Of a stretch of DNA of 6,736 bases, positions 1 through 6,736 are shown one piece after another. A model generated the notes under the pieces. The model made no database searches. It saw only the letters and a program-made list of their open reading frames with translations, and was not told the origin of the DNA. Origin of the DNA: JBEKLJ01 sp050010255. Its GTDB lineage: Bacteria > Acidobacteriota > Terriglobia > Bryobacterales > Bryobacteraceae. The position numbers and the translations under genes were made by a program. Positions within the stretch are counted from its first letter, which is position 1. Each line of letters starts with the position of its first letter. The stretch spans positions 1-6,736 of the forward strand of contig JBEKLJ010000196.1 in NCBI GenBank assembly GCA_050010255.1, given 5' to 3'.

Positions 1-250
1 GCAGGGTTTCGAGAGCGCCCGGATCGACATCGACTGACGTGACCGAACCGTTGCGGCCAACGAGGCCCGCGGCCAGCATCGAAACGTCACCGACGCCGCA
101 GCCGATGTCGAGAACATGCATGCCCCAAGCGATACCGGCCTCGCGGAGCAGGCGTTCGGTGAAGGGCCGCAAGATCGACGCCTGCAACGCGAGACGGCGG
201 CGCTCAGGGTTGGTGTGGCCCATCACATAAGGAGTGGCAGTTTCACACAC
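1..250 (-). CDS. SAM-dependent methyltransferase, N-terminal part (cut by window edge)
   Basis: This is the first ~83 residues of a class I S-adenosylmethionine-dependent methyltransferase; the C-terminal part lies beyond the left edge. The glycine-rich SAM-binding motif I reads VLDIGCGVGD at about residues 47-56. It is followed by an alpha helix and by motif II, SVTSVDVD, whose acidic residue would hold the ribose of SAM. The stretch YVMGHT before motif I resembles the N-terminus of a common soil-bacterial methyltransferase family (YV[LM]GH followed by an Arg-rich helix). That argues for a start upstream of the internal ATG at 223, so GTG at 250 was chosen. There is no clear Shine-Dalgarno sequence before GTG 250, GTG 226 or ATG 223. 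The frame stays open into the neighbouring insertion sequence up to an ATG at 346 that is preceded by GGAG, so the present start could be IS-derived. The protein has no signal peptide and is presumably cytoplasmic. Its substrate cannot be told from this fragment. Confidence 0.8.
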   Translation of the reverse strand, partial: MCETATPYVMGHTNPERRRLALQASILRPFTERLLREAGIAWGMHVLDIGCGVGDVSMLAAGLVGRNGSVTSVDVDPGALETL

Positions 251-264
251 GTAGGTACTGTTAG

Positions 265-284
265 CCGGAATTTCCGTTTTTGAC
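265..284. repeat. Left terminal inverted repeat of the IS1380-family element
   Basis: The sequence CCGGAATTTCCGTTTTTGAC is the reverse complement of the right end except at positions 3 and 5. The innermost 15 bases are identical. The outer CC start is as expected for IS1380-type ends. Confidence 0.85.
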
Positions 285-464
285 TTTCCGTATTGAATTG
301 TACTCCCAACCGCCTGCGCTTGTGCCGGCCTCTTGATTTTCTCCATCTCGAGCGGCTCCGATGGCCCGGGAAGGGGCCAGATCGGCCTCCTCCCGGTACG
401 AAAAAAACCGCAAGTACCTCATTGCAAGCGACTTTTGACACACCTCGCCGTCCCCCCCCATCTT

Positions 465-1550
465 TCAACCTGTTTCCTTCTCCGCCGCCCGGTCCTGTCC
501 AGTCGGCAGGGGCAGTACCCAGATCGTCCGCAAAATCGCCCCGAACAGCCGCCGCGTCAGATGACCTTCCGCTAACAGCAGCCAGTAATACCGGGCGTGC
601 TTCACCAACCGGCCGCCGGTCTTCACCAACCGTTGCTGCAAGCTGGTCAGCGACCAGCGATCAATCTTCTTCGGCAACACCAGCCGCCGCCACAGGTTGC
701 CGAGGTTATAGGCGATCACGCTCAACCACAGGCGCACCTCGTTGGAGCGGAATCGGTGGCAGCTCAACCGCGTCATCTTGACGGCCTGCTTGCCTTCCCT
801 GATCCACTGTTCCGCCGTGCCCCGCTTATTGTAGAACCGCACCACCGCCCGGCTGTCCATCTCCAGGTTGGTGACGATGAATCCCACCCGAGGAAACAGT
901 TCCCCGAAGTGAAACTCCACCTTGGCCACCACCCGGCGCGCCGTCTTCCAACTCGCTGCCTGGTACAGAAAGCTCTTGTACCAGACCACCGGCTTGTAGC
1001 TCGGTCTTCCCACGGGCCGCGTTAACAGCTCCGCGATGTCCCGCTCCAGATTTTCGTTGGACGGAATTCGGATCGCATACTTCACGCCGCGCGTCTCCAG
1101 CCTCTCGTAGATCTCTGGCTTGGCGAAGGCCGCGTCGGCGCGAAAGACTACTTCTTTGCCGAGCTTCTGTTGCCGCTCAATCTCGGGAAGCAGCAGTTCT
1201 TCCCAGTCGTCGGCACTGTGGACGTTGCCCGGTCGCAGCTTCGCCGCCACGCAGTCACCCTCCCGCTTGAACAACAGGAGCGGATGATAGTCGGCATCGT
1301 TGACATCCTCATAGCCCGCCATGCGGCTGTAGGCGGGCTGGCGCAACAGGTTCGCGAGTGGAAGCTGTGTATTCTTGCCGCGGCGTGAGTCTGTCAGGTG
1401 CTCGACGATGAGATCACCTAAGCCCAGTCGTTCATCCAACTCTCGTACCAGAATGAGACCGCCATCCGAGGTGACCCGTGATCCCTGGAAATCGACCTCC
1501 AGAGAAGCGTTGAAGGAAAGCTGAAATGGCCCGTTTTGTTTGTCACCCAT
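465..1550 (-). CDS. IS1380-family transposase lacking its first catalytic Asp region
   Basis: This 361-residue protein is a DDE-type cut-and-paste transposase of the IS1380 family. The N-terminal signature is F..S....TSDGG (residues 21-31), followed by RQPAYSRMAGYEDVND (70-85). The LRPGNVHSADDW segment lies at 105-116, the second catalytic region FRADAAFA at 136-143 (Asp139), and a long conserved stretch ends in RGTAEQWIREGK (243-254) with the likely catalytic Glu247. In intact relatives about 80-90 residues lie between GYEDVNDA and YHPLFLF; they contain the LDMDSS-type motif with the first catalytic Asp and a QEG motif. Here GYEDVNDAD runs straight into YHPLLLF (residues 87/88, near base 1290), so that block is missing without a frameshift. 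Family proteins are about 440-450 residues. The ATG at 1550 follows GGAGG by 10 nt. The protein is expected to be catalytically dead but could still bind ends. Family assignment is firm; the deletion size is inferred from memory. Confidence 0.9.
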   Translation of the reverse strand: MGDKQNGPFQLSFNASLEVDFQGSRVTSDGGLILVRELDERLGLGDLIVEHLTDSRRGKNTQLPLANLLRQPAYSRMAGYEDVNDADYHPLLLFKREGDCVAAKLRPGNVHSADDWEELLLPEIERQQKLGKEVVFRADAAFAKPEIYERLETRGVKYAIRIPSNENLERDIAELLTRPVGRPSYKPVVWYKSFLYQAASWKTARRVVAKVEFHFGELFPRVGFIVTNLEMDSRAVVRFYNKRGTAEQWIREGKQAVKMTRLSCHRFRSNEVRLWLSVIAYNLGNLWRRLVLPKKIDRWSLTSLQQRLVKTGGRLVKHARYYWLLLAEGHLTRRLFGAILRTIWVLPLPTGQDRAAEKETG

Positions 1551-1560
1551 TGGGTGTCGT

Positions 1561-1570
1561 CCTCCGGAGG
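1561..1570 (-). promoter_or_regulatory. Transposase ribosome binding site inside a perfect palindrome
   Basis: CCTCCGGAGG is a perfect 10-bp palindrome whose minus-strand GGAGG lies 10 nt before the transposase ATG at 1550. It is the only good Shine-Dalgarno sequence near that start and supports the start choice. Confidence 0.6.
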
Positions 1571-1573
1571 GTT

Positions 1574-1631
1574 CTCATAGCGTTCAAACCCGCATGAATA
1601 AAGGCGTCCGAAGGCTTCACGAGGCTATGAG
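1574..1631. repeat. Inverted repeat in the transposase leader
   Basis: CTCATAGC (1574-1581) and GCTATGAG (1624-1631) are perfect 8-bp inverted arms separated by 42 nt. They lie between the right IS end and the transposase ribosome binding site. A smaller GAAG-G-CTTC hairpin lies within the spacer. A transcript entering from outside the element could fold here upstream of the ribosome binding site, a known way for insertion sequences to limit transposase made from external promoters. That function is inferred. Confidence 0.5.
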
Positions 1632-1637
1632 TAAGTA

Positions 1638-1657
1638 GTCAAAAACGGAAATCCAGG
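1638..1657. repeat. Right terminal inverted repeat of the IS1380-family element
   Basis: The reverse complement reads CCTGGATTTCCGTTTTTGAC and pairs with the left end at 18 of 20 positions. The inner TTGAC could also serve as a -35-like element pointing towards the transposase, but no convincing -10 box is seen at the right distance. Confidence 0.85.
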
Positions 1658-1686
1658 TTAAGGGCGGATCTAACCGAGGTGGGCCG

Positions 1687-2247
1687 TCAGTACTTCTTCG
1701 GCGGCATCAGGTAGACGTAGATGGAGTGAGTGCGGTTGGCGACCCGCACCGTTTCGACCCGCTCCGGCCTCCAGCCGCGGATCTTGAAGTCGTGCGAGAC
1801 TACGCGCGCGCCCCGCCGCAGCGATCGCTCGAAGGCCGGCTTGAGCTGCTCGTTGGCGTCGGTCAGCAGGTACACGGTCACCACGTCGGCGGGGCGAAGA
1901 TCGACGTTCATCAGGTCGCCCAGGATGATCTGGACGCGGTTGTCGAGGCCGAGCCGGTGAACCTGCTCCCGCGCCTGGAGGACGAGCTTCTCGGAGAGCT
2001 CCACGCCGACGGCCTTGGCTCGGAACTCGCGCGCCGCCGTGATGAGGATGCGGCCGTCGCCGCAACCCAGGTCGTAGACCAGCTCATTCGGCTTGACGTC
2101 GGCGGCCTCGAGCATCCGTTCGACCACCGCCTGAGGCGAGGGGACAAAAGGCGCCAGCCGCTCCGCCTGCGGCCGTTGCGCGAAGGCAGAAACGCCCACC
2201 AGTCCCGAAAGAGCCACAACCCCCAAACATCGATGGCGCATAATCAC
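1687..2247 (-). CDS. Exported SAM-dependent methyltransferase-fold protein, FAM173/ATPSCKMT-like
   Basis: This 186-residue protein has a class I methyltransferase core. Motif I is VYDLGCGDGRI (57-67), the acidic motif II GVEL is at 81-84, and GDLMNVDL is at 110-117. Next come DVVTVYLLTDANEQLKP (121-137) and GARVVSHDFKIRGW (146-159). The run from DLGCGDGRI to VTVYLL and SHDF..RGW resembles the FAM173/ATPSCKMT group, whose eukaryotic members methylate a lysine of the ATP synthase c subunit; the bacterial substrate is not known. Residues 1-23 look like a signal peptide, with basic MRHR, a hydrophobic core and an AFA cleavage site before Gln24. Export is odd because SAM is cytoplasmic. The start is GTG at 2247, whose GTGA overlaps the stop of the preceding gene; an ATG two codons later (2241) is the alternative. 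No Shine-Dalgarno sequence lies at normal distance, so translation is probably coupled to the upstream gene. Confidence 0.8.
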   Translation of the reverse strand: MIMRHRCLGVVALSGLVGVSAFAQRPQAERLAPFVPSPQAVVERMLEAADVKPNELVYDLGCGDGRILITAAREFRAKAVGVELSEKLVLQAREQVHRLGLDNRVQIILGDLMNVDLRPADVVTVYLLTDANEQLKPAFERSLRRGARVVSHDFKIRGWRPERVETVRVANRTHSIYVYLMPPKKY

Positions 2248-3485
2248 CGCGCGGCCGTGCTGGCCGTCCTCCGCGAACTCCTGAACTTCACTATTCTAGC
2301 GATCATGTCGGAGGTCGCCGCCCACAGGTCTCGGGGACGGCTGATCGTGAACTCCGAGCCCCGGAAAAACCGCACCGTACGCCCGATGGCGTCCCGCCAC
2401 GGGCTGTTCTGCGGCGCCAGGTTGTAGTTCATGTAGAACACCGGGTACTCGATGTCCCCGACTTCCTTCAGCGAGTCCCGAGGGACCTCCTCCTCCAGCA
2501 TCGCCTTCGGGCCGGCAAAAACCAACGCATCCGGATGATCCCTGCCTCCCAACTCTTGTTGGATGAGATTGGCTAGGAAGTCCGTTTCGCCATTCTTGTG
2601 GCTCAGCCGCTGCACATCCACCGTGCCCAGCCGGAGCGACCCCAAGGCCTGGCCGAGCGCGGGAAAATCGATCCGGTTGGCGTTCTCCTGCCGGTAGAAC
2701 ACCCGCTGTTCCTGTAAGTTGAAGGCAACAAGGGAGAACTTGCCCACCCGGGGCTCCCGCGCGATCGACCGCAGGATGGACACCAGGGCCAGCGTGTCCG
2801 GCGGCTGGAGCACGGCCGAGCTGGCATTCGGCGGAGCGAAGTTCAACAGAATCTTAACGTTAAGCGGCGGCTCGCCCTGCGCCCGCTCCACCGGCGGCTC
2901 CTCCCGGAACGGCTCGGTATCCGCCGGCTCCACCGTCTCGGGAGCTATGGTCATTCCCAGTTGCCGGTCCCTGGCCGCCAGGATCGCCTCCGCGTCCCAG
3001 TAGAACGAGCAGAGGCGATCAGCGTGGTCCCGCATCAGCCAGTCCACGTGGTAGCGGCCCTCACCGAGGTCGAAGACGCCCTGCAGGTTGGCTTCACCGC
3101 TTGCATCCGGCTCGATATCGGGCACGCGCGTCCGCTGGACAAAGTAGTACGGCTGTTCGCTGCGGTCCTCCGGCGTGACGCGGAAGATGATCGTCAGGGA
3201 GTTTGAGGCGCCGGCCAGCTCTCTCAGCGGCACGCTGATTTCGTAGCCGGCGTGAAACCGCATGTCAAAACCCACCACCGGCTTGACCGGATTCACCAGG
3301 CAAGGCAGATCCGTGCGGGGTTCCTGCGTTTCCAGGACCGCCCAGTCGGTGGGGAGCATGCGCACCGTCTGGCCCGGACTCGAGCTAAGCAGTGGAACCT
3401 GCGCCTTCAAAATCGGGCAAACGGCCAGCGCAAGGATGGAGACAGACAGGAGAATGACACGCTTCGAGAGCCTCAAGCAGAGCAT
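2244..3485 (-). CDS. Exported protein of unknown function, possibly VWA-like
   Basis: I do not recognise this protein firmly. From the ATG at 3485 it has 413 residues. An N-terminal signal peptide (MLCLRLSKRV, a hydrophobic stretch, then ILKA before Gln) directs export; the Cys in LAVCP is not in a proper lipobox. The first half (about residues 30-185) looks like a beta-rich domain with YEISVPLREL and YYFVQRTRVPD. A Pro/Glu-rich linker follows (about 186-210). The second half begins with KILLNFAPP and contains alternating strands and helices (FSLVAFNLQEQRVFY, DALVFAGPK, YPVFYMNYN). This is compatible with a von Willebrand A-like fold, but the usual DxSxS metal site is replaced by NFAPPNASS. 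A TTG start at 3515 would add ten residues. The ATG is preferred because it gives a classic signal peptide and because a -10-like box lies just upstream of the TTG. Its stop overlaps the methyltransferase start by 4 bp, which suggests a two-gene operon. Confidence 0.7.
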   Translation of the reverse strand: MLCLRLSKRVILLSVSILALAVCPILKAQVPLLSSSPGQTVRMLPTDWAVLETQEPRTDLPCLVNPVKPVVGFDMRFHAGYEISVPLRELAGASNSLTIIFRVTPEDRSEQPYYFVQRTRVPDIEPDASGEANLQGVFDLGEGRYHVDWLMRDHADRLCSFYWDAEAILAARDRQLGMTIAPETVEPADTEPFREEPPVERAQGEPPLNVKILLNFAPPNASSAVLQPPDTLALVSILRSIAREPRVGKFSLVAFNLQEQRVFYRQENANRIDFPALGQALGSLRLGTVDVQRLSHKNGETDFLANLIQQELGGRDHPDALVFAGPKAMLEEEVPRDSLKEVGDIEYPVFYMNYNLAPQNSPWRDAIGRTVRFFRGSEFTISRPRDLWAATSDMIARIVKFRSSRRTASTAAR

Positions 3486-3524
3486 CGTGCGCCGTCCGCC
3501 GCCCCGGCTGGCCAATCCACATCT

Positions 3525-3530
3525 ATTCTA
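3525..3530 (-). promoter_or_regulatory. Possible -10 box for the exported-protein operon
   Basis: The minus strand reads TAGAAT, five of six matches to TATAAT, about 40 nt before the ATG at 3485. No good -35 hexamer is seen 16-18 nt upstream, so this is a weak call. A promoter is expected somewhere in this gap because a terminator closes rpoC just upstream. Confidence 0.25.
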
Positions 3531-3559
3531 TCTCCGGTTGGCCCGATCTTCTCACACCG

Positions 3560-3578
3560 TTCTCTCACTCTGAGAGAA
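3560..3578. repeat. Perfect 8-bp inverted repeat upstream of the exported-protein gene
   Basis: TTCTCTCA-CTC-TGAGAGAA is a perfect inverted repeat with a 3-nt centre. There is no T-run on either side that would make it a terminator. It lies 30-48 bp upstream of the TAGAAT box, so it could be an operator for a dimeric regulator. The function is inferred. Confidence 0.5.
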
Positions 3579-3580
3579 AA

Positions 3581-3602
3581 GGGGTGAATTGTCACTGTCC
3601 CC
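3581..3602. repeat. REP-like palindromic segment
   Basis: The segment begins GGGGTGAATTGTCAC and ends TGTCCCC. It holds GTGA-ATTG-TCAC flanked by GGG and CCCC with a 3-nt bulge. The phrase GTCACTGTCCCCGG resembles short repeats that I recall as widespread in soil bacteria and associated with REP/RAYT transposases. Only one copy is in this window, so repeat status cannot be shown here. Confidence 0.35.
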
Positions 3603-3613
3603 GGTTTTCAGAC

Positions 3614-3643
3614 AAAAACGCCGGGGCATTTCCACCCCGGCGT
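3614..3643 (-). terminator. Intrinsic terminator of rpoC
   Basis: On the minus strand a perfect 9-bp GC-rich stem (ACGCCGGGG with CCCCGGCGT, 8-nt loop) is followed by a run of five T (3618-3614). It starts 25 bp after the rpoC stop codon. The plus strand has no T-run after the stem, so it acts on rpoC transcription only. Outer sequences GTTTTC..AGAC and GTCT..GAAAAC (3604-3654) can extend the stem with an internal bulge. Confidence 0.9.
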
Positions 3644-3667
3644 CTGTTGAAAACTGATGGGTAGCGC

Positions 3668-6736
<3,069 letters not shown>

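Larger units (their letters stand above)
265..1657 (-). mobile_element. IS1380-family insertion sequence, internally deleted copy
   Basis: This 1,393-bp element is bounded by 20-bp imperfect terminal inverted repeats that match at 18 of 20 positions. Read inward, the ends are CCGGAATTTCCGTTTTTGAC at the left and CCTGGATTTCCGTTTTTGAC at the right. The flanking tetranucleotides are TTAG (261-264) and TTAA (1658-1661), a possible 4-bp target duplication with one mismatch, which fits the short duplications of the IS1380 family and some age. One transposase gene fills most of the element. Family members are normally about 1.6-1.7 kb (recalled, not looked up); the shortfall of roughly 260 bp fits the in-frame gap seen in the transposase. 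The element sits between two methyltransferase genes, only 14 bp from the likely start of the downstream one. Confidence 0.85.

Noticed and set aside
401..407. Run of seven T on the minus strand after the transposase gene as a terminator
   Set aside because: The sequence before it forms only a 4-bp GCAA/TTGC stem, too weak to call an intrinsic terminator.
223..468. Short minus-strand open frames of 66-81 codons in the left part of the IS
   Set aside because: Low-complexity Arg/Gly-rich products overlapping the IS non-coding end, with no family resemblance. The frame that matters here is the one joining the methyltransferase.
293..1025. Plus-strand open frames opposite the transposase
   Set aside because: Ser/Pro/Ala-rich or His/Gln-rich products antisense to a well-supported transposase; no start signals or known domains.
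1726..2427. 233-codon plus-strand open frame
   Set aside because: Antisense to the exported methyltransferase and the end of the preceding gene; composition is of a reverse-complement shadow.

Overview
The window is GC-rich bacterial chromosome, and every supported gene lies on the minus strand. The beta' RNA polymerase subunit carries the large trigger-loop insertion typical of Gram-negative lineages. That, the small exported proteins and the style of the IS1380 transposase suggest Acidobacteriota, perhaps the Solibacter/Bryobacter group. This placement comes from memory of family sequences, not from a search.

Layout in the direction of transcription (right to left): (1) 6736-3668 holds the last ~1,020 residues of rpoC, ending in an unusual acidic tail. 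It is followed 25 bp later by a strong intrinsic terminator (3643-3614). (2) 3613-3486 is a short intergenic region with a REP-like palindromic segment, a perfect 8-bp inverted repeat and a weak promoter-like -10 box. (3) 3485-2244 encodes an exported protein of unknown function whose C-terminal half may have a von Willebrand A-like fold. It overlaps by 4 bp (GTGA) with (4) 2247-1687, a small class I SAM-methyltransferase-fold protein with a signal peptide and FAM173/ATPSCKMT-like motifs. (5) 1657-265 is a complete-ended but internally deleted IS1380-family insertion sequence with 20-bp terminal inverted repeats. (6) From about 250 to the left edge is the N-terminal part of a second, cytoplasmic-type SAM-dependent methyltransferase.

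The housekeeping part (rpoC plus terminator) is ordinary. The accessory part is a two-gene, apparently translationally coupled exported unit, followed by a methyltransferase now separated from it by the IS. Two observations stand out. First, the IS transposase has lost about 80-90 residues in frame, including the first catalytic aspartate, so it should be inactive although its reading frame is open. Second, the left end of the IS carries a Shine-Dalgarno-like GGAG and an ATG (position 346) that read in frame into the downstream methyltransferase, so the insertion may have given that gene a new start. No defence system, CRISPR array, RNA gene or clearly new multi-gene system is visible.
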